Source of the DNA: Nymphaea colorata
Lineage: Eukaryota; Streptophyta; Magnoliopsida; Nymphaeales; Nymphaeaceae
Length of the DNA: 64,000 bases
Reading direction: 5' to 3'
NCBI RefSeq assembly: GCF_008831285.2
Contig: NC_045140.1
Span: forward strand, 19,156,370 to 19,220,369
Shown here: one piece after another, positions 21,701 to 32,264 of the stretch
How positions within the stretch are numbered: the first letter of the stretch is position 1
How the letters are laid out: each line of letters begins with the position of its first letter
The notes under the pieces: generated by a model
What the model saw: only the letters and a program-made list of their open reading frames with translations
The model's database searches: none
Told to the model about the DNA's origin: nothing
Position numbers and translations under genes: made by a program

Positions 21701-23014
21701 ATCATTTGAGGAAAAAACAGCCAGACAATTGTGAGACTTGGTTAATTTGCTTACCGACATGAGATTTGCTGATAGATTAGGGATATAAAGAACTTGAGAT
21801 TTTTGTCCCTTTTCAAAGAACATAGTTTCACCATATCCTTCAGCAATAATGGGGGATCCATCAGCAGTAAAAACTGGTCGTTTTTTTGTTTTGTCAACAT
21901 TGATCAAATTTGCTAAGTCGCTAGACATATGATCGGTGGCCCCTGTATCAATAACCCATATAGAAGGATTTAAAGTAGCAGTCAAAGCAAAGTTACCTTC
22001 AGAATTGCTGACGGGCTGAGATGAAATTAGATTGGTCTTGGCAAACTTTTGAAAGAACTTCTCAAGATCGTCTTTGGTAACAAAATTGGCTGAGTCTGAG
22101 TTGGTGGAGGACGATCCGTTGTCTCTTGTGGGTCTTCCAACCAGCTCCCAACATTTTTCTCGGGTGTGACCAGATCGCTTGCAGTGTGTACATCTAAATT
22201 TGTTTCTTCCTTTCTGATAGCTAAAGTTGGCATTTGAAGGCCTGTTACTATTCGGGAGTTTTTTATTCCCTTTGGCAGGTTCGACTTGCGCAACACAGGC
22301 CATTTTCTCATGACTTTCTTCAGAAATTTCAGTTTTGGTATTGGAATTCATAACTTGCCTTCGTGCAGCCTCCCTTTGTATCATTTGACAGACGTTGTTG
22401 AAGTTGGGAAGATGAGATGTATTAAGAATTTGACTCCTAATACTTTCATACTCAGCTCCTAATCCTGCCAACAACTTAAAAATTTTGTCTTCCTCAAACC
22501 GAATTTTGTATATATCAGGATCAGTCGTAACTGGCCTATATTGCAGAAGTTCATCAAACCGGCTTTTGAGTTCTCCTATGTAAAGGTTCAGTGGTTTGTC
22601 TCCCTTCATAAGATTGGCAATCTCGACTTGAATTTGATAAACCCGAGCAAGATTATTCTGTTCGGAAAAAAGTTGCTTTAATTCATCCCAAATTTCCTTT
22701 GCAGTCTCTTGATACATAAATAAATTCGCAATAGAGGGCTCCATGGAGTTAATGAGCCAAGACATCACCATATCATTTTCTGATTGCCAATCGTCAAATT
22801 TGGGATCTGACCTGTCTGGAGGGCTAATTTTCCCATTTATGTATCCAAACTTGGATCGCCCGCTTAAAAACAACCGAGCCGCCTTTGCCCAACTTAGATA
22901 ATTGGCACCATTCAAAAGAGTATTGGTAATTTTCAGAGGTTGACTACTTTGCTCGTTGTTATTGAAACATCTTATGTTATCCGTAGCCTCTTGTCTTTGT
23001 TGTTCACTTGCCAT
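18710..23014 (-). CDS. Copia gag-pol polyprotein, 1434 aa
   Basis: One open frame encodes all copia functions in the canonical order. A UBN2-type Gag region occupies about residues 30-230. A CCHC zinc knuckle follows (C275, C278, H283, C288). The aspartic protease has DTGA at 356-359. The GAG-pre-integrase region includes WHARLGH (484-490). The integrase catalytic triad is D540, D603 and E639, with the standard 35-residue spacing between the last two. RT runs from about 970, with YVDD at 1117-1120, and RNase H starts near 1278 (GYTDADWAGD) and ends with IFTKSL. Full domain content and lack of stops suggest autonomous competence. It copies element RNA to DNA and integrates it in the nucleus. 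The 905-bp leader between LTR and ATG has no supported gene. Confidence 0.95.
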   Translation of the reverse strand: MASEQQRQEATDNIRCFNNNEQSSQPLKITNTLLNGANYLSWAKAARLFLSGRSKFGYINGKISPPDRSDPKFDDWQSENDMVMSWLINSMEPSIANLFMYQETAKEIWDELKQLFSEQNNLARVYQIQVEIANLMKGDKPLNLYIGELKSRFDELLQYRPVTTDPDIYKIRFEEDKIFKLLAGLGAEYESIRSQILNTSHLPNFNNVCQMIQREAARRQVMNSNTKTEISEESHEKMACVAQVEPAKGNKKLPNSNRPSNANFSYQKGRNKFRCTHCKRSGHTREKCWELVGRPTRDNGSSSTNSDSANFVTKDDLEKFFQKFAKTNLISSQPVSNSEGNFALTATLNPSIWVIDTGATDHMSSDLANLINVDKTKKRPVFTADGSPIIAEGYGETMFFEKGQKSQVLYIPNLSANLMSVSKLTKSHNCLAVFSSNDVIFQDLVTKREIGRGHEKNGLYVMDKNSCSFMMNDQQDRSSHYWTWHARLGHISDQNLIRLIPHLTVEKHSCDACEFSKSMRLPFQSSTENSKEIFDLVHSDVWGPAPEVSYSGFRYYVSFIDDKTRMTWLFFLKYKSEVFCAFKDFFKMVHTQYGVKIKKLRSDNGGEYVNDALENFLKEEGVQPQYSCAGTPQQNGVAERKNRQLLNIVRSLMIHMHVPFRFWNDAIATSCYIVNRAPSSSIENQVHIELLLNRKVSIKHLKVFGCKCYTHIQEKFRNKFEKRAVKCIFLGYSSRKKGYKCYDPVTRKLFISRDVKFFEQEYFFDNQRKGEMNTKDLTKQPHTVKISNEVPHTSKQLVLPMVEISNDVPCARQPHFEPQSDLAQNASNDDNVSLLSPQRTQQPDTSTNPLTSSTEPNLNLSNSNPTSQENLIRRITRSTRLPTKFSDYYTYLTANKNHFIDQYISFENLPIHYKSYILNTYSQHEPKTYEEAKSDPGWLNAMEEELAALAKNKTWDLVPLPNGKKLVGCKWVYRIKYNSDGSVERYKARLVAKGFTQTEGIDYTETFAPVAKMSSVRTLISVAANKRWPLTQLDVKNAFLHGELNEEVYMEAPKGIKKEHGYVCKLKKALYGLKQSPRAWFARLSDALIKMGFKRSSADHTMFMHLKNSKICILLVYVDDIIMTGDDTDFMPRVKGYLNQLFEIKDLGMLRFFLGIEVAHSNKGVFLCQRKYMLDLLKETGCLGAKPAETPLEANCKLKKDEGEPIENVQSFQKLVGKLIYLTVTRPDISYALSLISQFMHSPRSSHVEAAHRILRYLKRCPGREILMKRNLPLDVVGYTDADWAGDPNDRRSTSGFCTFVGGNLVTWKSKKQSVVARSSAEAEYRAMAGCTCELVWIKALLKDMNIDVREPIKLICDNMAAIYIGANPVFHERTKHIEIDCHFIREKIQDGTIETCHVKSENQLADIFTKSLAREKHQDIVNKLGQIDICPST

Positions 23015-23907
23015 CAGGTTATAATTTCACCCAGAAACGACAGGAAAAAAAGGAAGGAAAGAGCAATAGGGCAGAAAACCGACCTTGGTGCAACAGGGAA
23101 GGGCAAGAAAAATCAGGCAGAACTTAGAAAATCCAGCGTTCCTTCCTCACGGCTCCACAAATCCTGAAACGTCTGAATAAAGTTGCACAAGAATCACCGT
23201 CGAGTGAAAATTTCGGCAGTGCTCCTGTTATAAAGTTCCAAAAAACAGGGTGCGGTGGAAGTAGGATTCAACCCTGTCACGCGCAGGTGGAGATGTTCAA
23301 AGAGCAGGGAATAGGCGGCCAGAAATCCTTCGATTTCGGCCGGCTCCGGCACCAAGATGGGTCGAGCTCCGATGCGATGGAAAGAGGACTACCAGGTGAT
23401 GTTCCCTGTCTGATTTCACGGCGAAAGGTGATCTGTGGAAGTAGCGCCGATTTTTCAAAGTTTGGGGCAGGAAACAGTCGACAATCCCCTTACGCAGGAG
23501 AAGAAGCAAACCAGCGGCCGGATTTTGATTCACTCCGGACGGCTCCGACGTCGATTCAGCACAAGATTGGGTTCTTTGGAAACGTAGCAAGCCCAGGATG
23601 TAACCTGAGCAAAAAGAGGGCCGACAGAAATCCGTGCGGGCGACTGCGTGCAAATGAACAGGCGTGCGGGAAAAAATGGCAGAAAAAAGGGCGGCCGGAA
23701 ATCGTTCGATTCCGGCCGGCAGGAAGACTTTCCGAGGGAGAGATCGGTCCCTTTGGATTCGCCACTCCCCAGAGGTGTTGTCTGGCAATAGACGGTCGCT
23801 GGAGACAGCACTGGCGAAGTGATGAACAACCGCCGGAACGAACACGTTCGTTCAAAAACAGAAACCTTGTTTTCTTGGCAGGCGCCGACTTCAATATCGC
23901 AGAACCC
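23015..23907 (-). other. Copia 5' leader
   Basis: Untranslated region between the primer binding site and the polyprotein ATG (minus strand). It is more G+C-rich than the flanks. Open frames here on both strands overlap each other and have no recognisable domains, so I do not call them genes. Confidence 0.6.
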
Positions 23908-23919
23908 GCTCTGATACCA
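23908..23919 (-). other. Primer binding site (initiator tRNA-Met type)
   Basis: The minus strand reads TGGTATCAGAGC, the well-known complement of the 3' end of initiator tRNA-Met used by plant copia elements, directly adjacent to the 5' LTR end (TTATCA). Confidence 0.92.
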
Positions 23920-24230
23920 TGATAAAAAACGTGATAAAAAACGTGAGAGAGACAATCATACAAGAGAACAACACAATTTACGTGGTTCGGCACTACGGCC
24001 TACATCCACGGAGGAGGAAGAAGACGATTTTTGTATTCACTCTGTTCTATCACATTCTAAGGGAAAGAGGGTTTTTATACAGGAAGATAACCACGAGAAC
24101 GGCTACTTTATCTTTCCAAAAACTAGGAGAGGACCTCTTTCCCTTTTTTAATACAATCACAATCTAATCCTAACGGTAGGATATTGCTGATTGATGGCAG
24201 TATCAATCTTCTTCCATAAATCTTGCAACA
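23920..24230 (-). repeat. 5' LTR of the copia element
   Basis: 311 bp bounded by TG and CA. Its inner end carries a tandem TGATAAAAAACG duplication not found in the 3' LTR. Promoter and polyadenylation signals are presumed to lie here, as in other copia elements. Confidence 0.88.
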
Positions 24231-24510
24231 GACCTTCCCTGCAGAAGCAGGGTAGAGTACCTTTATTGGCGTGTTCTTCTTTCGCAGGTAATTGTCATAT
24301 TTGTTGCACTCGAAATAGTATTCTGCGTCCCTTGTTGGATACAGTTTGTGGATTCCACTTCCACAAGGACCACCATTGTTCTCACGCAACCAAACGCTAA
24401 TTGTTGTTCTGAAAGGGCTTGGAACGTTGGAAGCTCCATTCTGGCTTTCCTGGAACAGCATTGAGACTTTAAAGGCCGTTTTGACACCAGTACCAAATTG
24501 TTACTTTCTA
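24231..24510 (-). repeat. F repeat, right copy beside the copia element
   Basis: It starts exactly at the outer LTR end with GACCTTCCCTG and repeats 18,115-18,404 in direct orientation with few differences. It then runs on into the palindrome. It includes sequence past the left integration point, so the right flank is a second copy of the target. Confidence 0.85.
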
Positions 24511-25101
24511 ATAAAAAATTGAGATAGATTATCGAAGCTTGTAACATATTGTTTTGATAAATCTACTCAAAATTTGGAGACAGAATCATTAGACACAATA
24601 ACAACCTTTTATGTGGGGGCAAAGAACCTCTTATAAACCACTTGAGAGTTGTGTTATTTTTTATGGTGGGGTGAACTTACTTACCGCTCATGTAAGTTCC
24701 AACGTAATCCATCGGTTGGGTTGTTGTTTACACTAATGTAGGACGAGAACTTTTATGAGCGGTAAGTAAGTTCACCCCACCATAAAAAATAACACAACTC
24801 TCAAGAGGTTTATGAGAGGTTCTTTGCCCCACATAATAGGTTGTTATTGTGTCTAATAATTCTGTCTCAAAATTTTGATAGATTTATCAAAACACTATGT
24901 TACAAGCTTCTATAATCTATCCCAATTTTTGAGGCAGTTTCATTAGAAAGTAACAATTTGGTACTGGTGTCAAAACGGCCTCTAAAGTCTCAATGCTATT
25001 CCAGGAAAGCCAGAATGGAGCTTCCAACATTCCAAGCCCTTCCAGAACAACAATCAACGTTTGGTTTTTGGTTGCTTGAGAACAATGGTGGTCCTTGTGG
25101 A
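24359..25101. repeat. Large palindrome, arms about 350 bp
   Basis: The left arm (about 24,359-24,710) and right arm (about 24,748-25,101) are reverse complements. The inner part is nearly perfect (CGGTAAGTAAGTTCACCCC and its complement) and the outer part more diverged (for example CAACGTTCCAAG against CAACATTCCAAG). The outer arm ends correspond to part of the F repeat. A single arm occurs at about 57,310-57,600. It could be a foldback-type element or an inverted duplication. Confidence 0.8.
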
Positions 25102-25189
25102 AGGCTCAGGACTAAATCATGTGCTCCCTTGAGATGAGAGCAAAAATTCATCCCAAATGCCCGAAGTCTTCTTTCCAATTGCTCAATTT

Positions 25190-26110
25190 TGTAATACGTA
25201 TAAAAGTACCGGTTGCTTGAGATTCTTAAGCAATTATTTCAACTTTTTATTACATTTAATTTCATATTCATACAATTGGAGTGAGTAATGGTGAATTTGG
25301 CTATTCTCATGTAGTTAAAAACAATAAAAAAAAGGTATGAATTAATACAAGATCCATAAAAATATACATCACTTTTTTTTCATTGTTTTTTTTTTAACCA
25401 TCCATCACAATTGATCAAACTGTTCTCATGAGGGTAACTTGAATTTGGATCGATAGATGATCAAACAATCCATCACAATTGATCAGTGGAGTGTTGAAAT
25501 GACCACAATGTAAATAAGTGCAGCTGAATTGAGTGAGTTAGGGGTGAGCACGACCAAGTAAGTCCGAGTCCGGCCGAGTTAGGGGTCAGCCAGTTCGAGT
25601 CAGGGGCGAGTCAGTTCAAACTTGACTCGTGGCAGATTTCTTGACAATCTGAGCTGATTCGGGTGATATTCTACTCAGGCCGACTAGTTTGCCAACTATG
25701 GTGTTGAAAGAATTGATGTATCGTAGCTAATCTCTTGCCATTTTTATCATCCTCATTTTTTAATTTGCTTTGATCCCTTACAAATTCATTGTGAAAATTA
25801 TCCTTTCTCAAAATCGCCAAAAAAAAAAAAGTTTAGTGGTTGTTCTTGCTTGGGTATTTTATGTTGAGACTAATTTCGTGGTTTTAGTGGGTAATTTGAG
25901 AAGCATAGAAAACCCTTAGGAAGTTGTTCCTTTTTTGCCATACACGGCCAATTACTTTGAACCATCAACATATTCAAGAAAATTGGACATGTGGTGGGAC
26001 ATGTCTATACGTAGTTTAAGTCTATTGGACAAATTATGATATGGTATGAGGTACCTCAAGAAATCTATAGTTGAACTCACTATATACATATATATATATA
26101 TATATAAAAG
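25190..26110. repeat. Spacer module and R block upstream of GH3-C
   Basis: 25,190-25,480 matches the segments near 2,815 and 59,870 (GGTTGCTTGAGATTC, then TTTAATTTCATATTC). 25,500-26,080 is the R block without hAT insertion, followed by an uninterrupted (TA)n tract (26,083-26,108) that is the empty-site equivalent of the atpB insert. Confidence 0.7.
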
Positions 26111-26379
26111 AGATGTTCAATGTCTATTATGGATGTCAGTTGAGTCAAACATTCGATCAAACCATTCTACAAACAATATATATAAATAAATATTCGATTA
26201 AGAAATTGGATAAGATCCAAATTGTAGAAATGACATCCGATTAGATTCAAATTTGTATCTAATCGAAAAAATCCAATCGAATAGAGATACAAATTCACAT
26301 CAGATTTATTTTTAAACATGTATCATATATTCAATGCTATTACCTTTTGAAAATCAGGCAAATTCAGTTTAAAATTAGA

Positions 26380-26640
26380 TCGATTGGATATGAGGGTAAA
26401 AGTTGGATTTATTAAGGAAGAAAATGCAAGTCGTCCCAAGATGATGGCTATGACAAATCTAACAGCAATGAAAAGTCTAATTCAGGCGGCTGCAGTCATG
26501 GCAACAACAATGGAAAGTCCAATTCAAATTCTTTTCCAAAGCAAAGGCCTAATTCAAATCCAGACGGCTACAGTCATGGCAACTACAATGGAAGTCTAAT
26601 CAAAATTCTTTCCCAAAACTGTTATGGGATACCCGTGAAC
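26380..26640 (+). pseudogene. Copia gag C-terminal relic (copy 1)
   Basis: Read with frameshifts, the sequence gives repeating DGYSHGNNNGKSNSNS and FPKQ-like stretches, a low-complexity Gag tail. The homologous relics are at 36,290-36,720 (+) and 56,900-57,200 (-). No zinc knuckle or protease follows. Confidence 0.5.
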
Positions 26641-27256
26641 AGCAGATTTTCCGTCTTAAAAGGAAAAATATTATCCCTTTAATTATCTTACAAAATCCTC
26701 TATCAATTACACGCTGACCCATTAGTTACATACTCCCATATATATTGTATTGACACGCATGAATCAAAATAAAAAAAAAACGAGCAAGAGTTTTCTTTCT
26801 GGTCGTGGACGTAGGTTTACCAAAACGAACTACGTGATTATGGTTTTCTTCTTCCTTGCTTTTCGTTTGCTTCTTTAGGGTTCAGAACATAGTCGGACAG
26901 TTAAATCAGATTTTAGATTTAGATTCATATATAACTATTTTTATTAGTATTTGAATATGAATATGTGAATATTTGAAAACAAATGCGGTTTTAGCTACAT
27001 TCAATTCAAATTCGATCCGCGCACATCCTTATATAAGACATTTGCTCACAAGCCACCACGAGTTGATTGACTATGGTCAAAATCTTGGGCATCGCCACCA
27101 GTTAATTGACTATTGACTATGGTCAAAATCTTGGGCATGGCAGGATGTATAATAAAACCATTGACTAGTGACTACAGAAAAAAAAGAAAAAACCATTACA
27201 AATGGACGTTGAAGTTGATAGATAGAATACACGAAGTTCTTAACTGGGCAGAGAGA

Positions 27257-27262
27257 TATAAA
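27257..27262 (+). promoter_or_regulatory. Putative GH3-C TATA box
   Basis: TATAAA in GAGATATAAAGC, 73 bp before the ATG. The surrounding promoter (TTGATAGATAGAATACACG) is shared with GH3-D but not with A or B, and I see no TGTCTC close to it. Confidence 0.45.
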
Positions 27263-27329
27263 GCAAAGGGCCGCAGGAGAACGGAGGAACACAAACATAC
27301 AAGTTTAAGACGGAAAATCCGACCGGGAG

Positions 27330-29665
27330 ATGGAGATGTTGAAGTTGATGGAAGAAATGACCAACAACACCGACAGAGAGCAGGAGAAGGTGCTGGCCGA
27401 TATCCTCTCCCTGAATGCCCACACCGAGTACCTACAGAAGCATGGTCTCGCCGGAAACACCGACCGAGAGTTATTCAAGACGACGCTGCCCGTCGTTAGC
27501 TATGAAGACATCCGGTCGGACATCCATCGCATAGCAGACGGCGATCGCTCTTCCATCTTGTCTGCCCTTCCTCTTTCCCACTTCATTTGCAGGTCTTTCT
27601 CTCTCTCTTTCTCTCTGCCCTTCAACCAGTTAAAGAACAGAGCAGAAAAGATAAATAGCCACGTAAGATGCGGCTCAAGGGTTCTTAATTTTATTGCAGC
27701 TCCGGCACGTCAGGTGGTGAGAAGAAGATGCTGCCACTGGTAGAGGGAGATCACGACAGAGTGGAGATGGTAGATAGGTTTATGGGTAGCCTGATGAACA
27801 GGTATCTTCTTAAGACCTGAAAGTACACATACCAATACTAAAGGCATCGCCATGCATGCTAATGCACCTGCAACAACTGATTTTAAATGATTCCTTTTTC
27901 AGTTTTTCACCATCAAACAAATTTGAAGTCATATATAACGAATCAAATATGCTCTTAACTGTATTCACTTTTCTAGATATCCATATCCAATTTGAATTCA
28001 AATGCAAATAAAGAAAGTTGTATTTGAATCAGAATTCAAAATTCAGTTTTTCACTCCCATTCGAATTCGATTTTTACATTTATTATATTTATGTATATCC
28101 AAATTTGAATACAATCAAATATCATTTCGGTGTGCCTTGTTGAACAAAAAATTATTAGGAATTAAGTGTACTTCCTAAATTAAATTCTCTCTAGGCATGG
28201 CTCTGGTTTGAAGCAAGGCAAGAACCTGAACTTTGTCCACGTTAGAAAAGAGTGGGAGACGAGTGCAGGCATTCCAGTTCGCTCAGTTGTTACAAGCTGG
28301 TACAAGAGCAGTCACTTCCTTTCCAAGCACCATCGTTACAGCACCACCAACACCAGCCCGATCGCCTCTATACATTGCACAGACATGTTCCAGAGCATAT
28401 ACTCGCAGTTGCTCGCCGGCCTGGCCGACCGGTTGTCCGTCGTCCAGCTGTGCTCCACCTTCACGCTGGTTCTGGTCCAGGCCATCCATTTCCTTGAGCG
28501 CCACTACCAGGACCTGGCGAGGGACATTGAGAAGGGGACGGTTGATCCTCGAATCACGGACGAAGATGTCCGGGCAGCGCTGGAGACGAGATTGACACCT
28601 GACCCCGAGAACGCAGCACTTATAAGAAAGGAGTGTGGACGTGGGCAATGGAAGGGCATCATAAGAAGGATCTGGCCCAATGCCCAGTACTTGGCAGCCA
28701 CGGCGACGGGGAGTATGAGTCCCTACGTCCCTGTCTTGGATTTTTATAGCGATGGTCTGCCACTGGTTAGCCTTCTGTACGCGTCGTCCGAGTGCTTCTT
28801 CGGGATCAACTTGAACCCTTTCTGTAAGCCAGAGGACGTCGCCTACACCATCCTCCCGTATTTAGCCTATTTTGAGTTTCTGCCGGTCGAAACACCGGAA
28901 AGTTGCCTGCAGCCATCGGAGCTGGTGAATTTGGCTGATGTTCAGATGGGGAAGGAGTACGAGATAGTGGTGACCACTTACTCAGGTATGAATCTACCCT
29001 TGTTTTCGCATTCAAATGTAGGTTACTGTGATTGCCTGTTCTATTCATGGTTAATCTTTCATGTGTCTGACTCTGTTGATCTCACATTACCAGGTCTTTA
29101 CCGTTATAGAGTGGGAGACATCCTGAGAGTCGTGGGTTTCTATAACAAGGCGCCCCAATTCAAGTTTGTTTGCCGTGGCGATGCTGTGTTGAGCCTCGAT
29201 ATAGAAAAAACCAGTGAGGCAGATCTGCAGAAAGCAGTCGCGGCGGCGGAGGCCGCTCACCTTATTCCACACAACACGAGGGTGGCGGAATTTACTAGTT
29301 ACGCCGATGCGACCACCATTCCAGGCCACTATGTCATTTACTGGGAACTCTCACCAACAACAGATCAGACTGAAGGTTTTTTAGCAGATTATGTGATGGA
29401 GCAGTGTTGTGTGGTAATTGAGGAATCATTGGATGTATCTTATAAAGAAATGCGTGTTTACGACAGATCCATCGGGCCGCTAGAAATCAAGGTAGTGAAG
29501 AATGGCACTTTCGACAGACTCATGGACTTTGCTGTATCTAGTGGTGCTTCCGTGTCTCAGTACAAACCTCCTAGGTGTGTTAAATCTGCTTCCATCCTGC
29601 AAATTTTAGATGCAGCGGTTGTTTCTGCCCATTTCAGTCCTGGTCCGCCAAGTTGGTCTAAGTAG
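27330..29665 (+). CDS. GH3-C, GH3 family acyl-acid amido synthetase
   Basis: Predicted exons are 27330-27592, 27700-27801, 28195-28985 and 29094-29665 (575 codons). Motif 1 SSGTSGGEKK, motif 2 YASSEC and motif 3 GLYRYRVGD are all present, so an active adenylating and amide-forming enzyme is plausible; the group II-like sequence suggests auxin or a related acid as substrate, which is inference. It is nearly identical to GH3-D in exons and intron 2; differences I noticed include GAGIPV/SAGIPV near exon 3 start, EGFLADY/EGLSADY in exon 4, and TDREL/TDQKL in exon 1. Intron 3 is only 108 bp (87 bp shorter than in D), a multiple of three without an in-frame stop, so its retention would add 36 residues just before motif 3. 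Confidence 0.9.
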
Positions 29666-30580
29666 CGCTGCAGCATCGTCGTCTCCATCCTGCAGACACT
29701 CATGGATTGAAGTCTCAAGTGCAAGAGATTTACACATATTTCACTGTTTGTATTAAATAAATGAGGATTCCTCTTTTTGGTGCAGGGTTGAATGTATTTT
29801 TTGTTCTTTCTTTGAATTAATATGTAACAGAATAAGTTAAGCGTCTACATAAATAAAAGACTATTTGATGGAAAACGTGGAATGAGGGTGCCCATTTCTT
29901 CTTTGCGCTTCGCGGATGAGGCGATGCCGATGGCCCGATGGCTGCACGGTGCGGGGGTCTCGCCGGTCTGTGAGCATGGTGTGGCCTACGAAAGAGAGAG
30001 AGAAAGTCAAAAGGGAACGGCAATTATTAAGGCTTAGTCCTTGATTTTAAATAAATAAATAAATAAAATGTTATATTTAAAATATATATAATGTATTCAT
30101 AATAAATAATATATTAAAATATATTAAATATAACCATAACCGAGTACCGGCAAACCGTTGGGTACCCTGAATCTATGCCCAGGTAAGTTTGTCCAGGTTG
30201 TGCGAAGGGAATTCAAAACGTAAACTTATCACCTACCAGTCCTTGCCCTACCATTGTGCCAACCTTCTTGAGAACAGATTTTTCATCAAGTTTTTGAATC
30301 CACAAAATAGATAATTATTACACGACGAACTGAGATTGTAAGAGCTTCTATGGATTGCAATTTGCAATTCAGAACATCTACATAACAAATCGGAGGATTC
30401 ATCTACGTAACAAATGGGAGGATTCATCTACAAGTCCATCAGGTAAACTTTCAAATCGAATTGGTTTTTTCTTCCTTTAAATCGTTTTGATAAGCATTTA
30501 ACATGACACCGGTTGTTCTGAATGTAAAACCAAGCATGAACAAGGAATTGCAGTCGTTCAAATATCATCGTGGAAAAACA
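29666..30580. other. GH3-C 3' flank and spacer
   Basis: The 3' UTR-like segment and GA-rich module are shared with A and D. 30,050-30,130 is an AATAAATA-rich tract. The remainder to 30,580 shows a short near-duplicate of AACAAATSGGAGGATTCATC, with nothing gene-like. Confidence 0.55.
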
Positions 30581-30589
30581 CACATCATG

Positions 30590-31990
30590 GTAGTAAAGAA
30601 TGCGTACGTATATAATTCAAAATTTTAATGCGCATTTGGTGAACGTCACCCCAAACATGACGAGGCCACCAAGCGTCACATTTAAAGAGTGCATATATAT
30701 ATATATATATATATGGAGGGCCATGTGGGGTTGTCATACCCATGTCGATGTCGACACTTGTTATGGCTTGTGTGCCAGGACACAAATATATATGAACCAT
30801 GACACTTGAAATCCCATTTGGCAATTCTATTGGTTGCTTGTTAAGTTCTAGCCATGGAGGATTGAGGTCGTTGCACTTGGGTTCATCTTCAACGGTCCAT
30901 CCTTGAGTTCTATATTACTCAATTTCAAAGACTCCACCAAAATTCACAAACTCAGGTGGGGTTTGCGAAAAGGTGTGGAATGAAGATGTAATTATTTGGA
31001 AACTGAGATATGTCCATGATACAAAGTTGCAGTCGAAAGAGCAGGAAATTTCATTGAACTTGCTCTTATGCTAACTTTGATTGCACATAATGGGTAACTG
31101 ATGTGCAAATTGAAACATAGTAAAGACATCACTAAAATATTAAAAGAAGCCATGAAACATAAAGAAATGAGAGAAAGGGAAGTTGAAGCCTTCACTTGGG
31201 GTGATCAAATATCCTTCCGCTCATCCAAAATGAAGGAATATACATGACATAACCAAGTACTGGCTAATTATATCACTTATCTTAGGAGAATATTTAACGA
31301 GGATAAAGCCAATGCATATCAAAACACAATGTCTGGATTAAAGCTATGAAGGAGGAATTGAATGCATCTGCATAAAATAACACATGAGATGCTATTTTGA
31401 ATGAAGTTGCCTTTGTTGCAAAGGGGTAGACACAAACAAATGAAATTAATTACTTCTTAAGGCATGCACATGTAGCAAAAATGAATACGCCAAGAATTTT
31501 ATTCTCTTTGTGGCATGTAATTTCAATTGAACGAATATGTTTTAACTTGACATAAATAACACTTTTCAATATAGAGAGCTTGGAAAAGAGGTAAATACAG
31601 AATTATCTTCTGGATATCCTATGAAGGTAGAAGAAATACTGTTTGCAACCTTAAACAGGTCATGTATTACCTCAAGCAGCATCCAAAAGCTTGATATTCA
31701 AAACTAAACTCAGCACTGCCCTCCAAAGGAAGGGTTTTTAATGTAGCTTCAATGACAATATTTTATTTAATTAAAGGAAGTTGCAAACTAACATATGTTT
31801 TGGTTTATGCTGATCATATTGTTACTTAAGAAGGATTTACAAAATTGAAGGAATATTTTAACAAAATTTTTACTATAAAGGGCATTGGTAAGCTGAAATA
31901 CTTTTTAAATATTAAAGTAGCACAAAGAAAAAAAAAAAGAAAGCAGAACCCTCAACATCCCTTGAAGGAAATTGGCCAACTAGCAGCCGA
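30590..31990 (+). pseudogene. Decayed copia polyprotein relic (copy 2)
   Basis: Paralog of 10,815-13,070. It shows WIKAMKEELNAS near 31,335, a YYLKQHPKA-like stretch near 31,665 and EYFNKIFTIKGIGKLKYFL near 31,848-31,910, with disrupted frames. An internal deletion near 30,690-30,720 is replaced by (TA)n. It confirms that the segment duplicated together with the GH3 gene. Confidence 0.65.
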
Positions 31991-32264
31991 AGCTATATAT
32001 ATATATATATATTTATTTATTTATTTATTTTTATATATATATACACACCAGTTTTAACACACCATTGCTTTTCAAGCACAGAAACCATCTGTGAGGCCAA
32101 GCCCGAAGTCACCAGGAAAGGGGAGGTAACCGGCTTCATTAATGCAAAAAAAATTTGCTTGGTGAGAAAATTTTTTTTGAAAGCCAGAGAGACTGCCCAA
32201 CAGGTTGACCACCTTCCCCATACTTAACAAAAAGTAGAGTTGGCTGGCTTGCTGTCCCAAGGTA

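Larger units (their letters stand above)
18405..24230 (-). mobile_element. Intact Ty1/copia LTR retrotransposon
   Basis: Transcribed on the minus strand. It has a 5' LTR at 23,920-24,230, a 12-nt primer binding site complementary to initiator tRNA-Met next to it, an uninterrupted 1434-codon polyprotein, a polypurine tract and a 3' LTR at 18,405-18,700. The LTRs are identical over the 290 bp I compared, so insertion is very recent. Two oddities: the outer end of the 3' LTR lacks the terminal TGATAAAAAACG seen in the 5' LTR, and instead of a 5-bp target duplication the element is flanked by about 290 bp of directly repeated host DNA. Confidence 0.92.

Noticed and set aside
23287-23922. Plus-strand 211-codon frame and overlapping minus frames next to the 5' LTR
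   Set aside because: They lie in the copia leader, overlap in several frames and lack domains. They are best explained by higher G+C content.
18405-24510. LTR plus F repeat as one longer LTR of about 590 bp
   Set aside because: The order is F-LTR on the left and LTR-F on the right. A longer LTR would show the same order on both sides.
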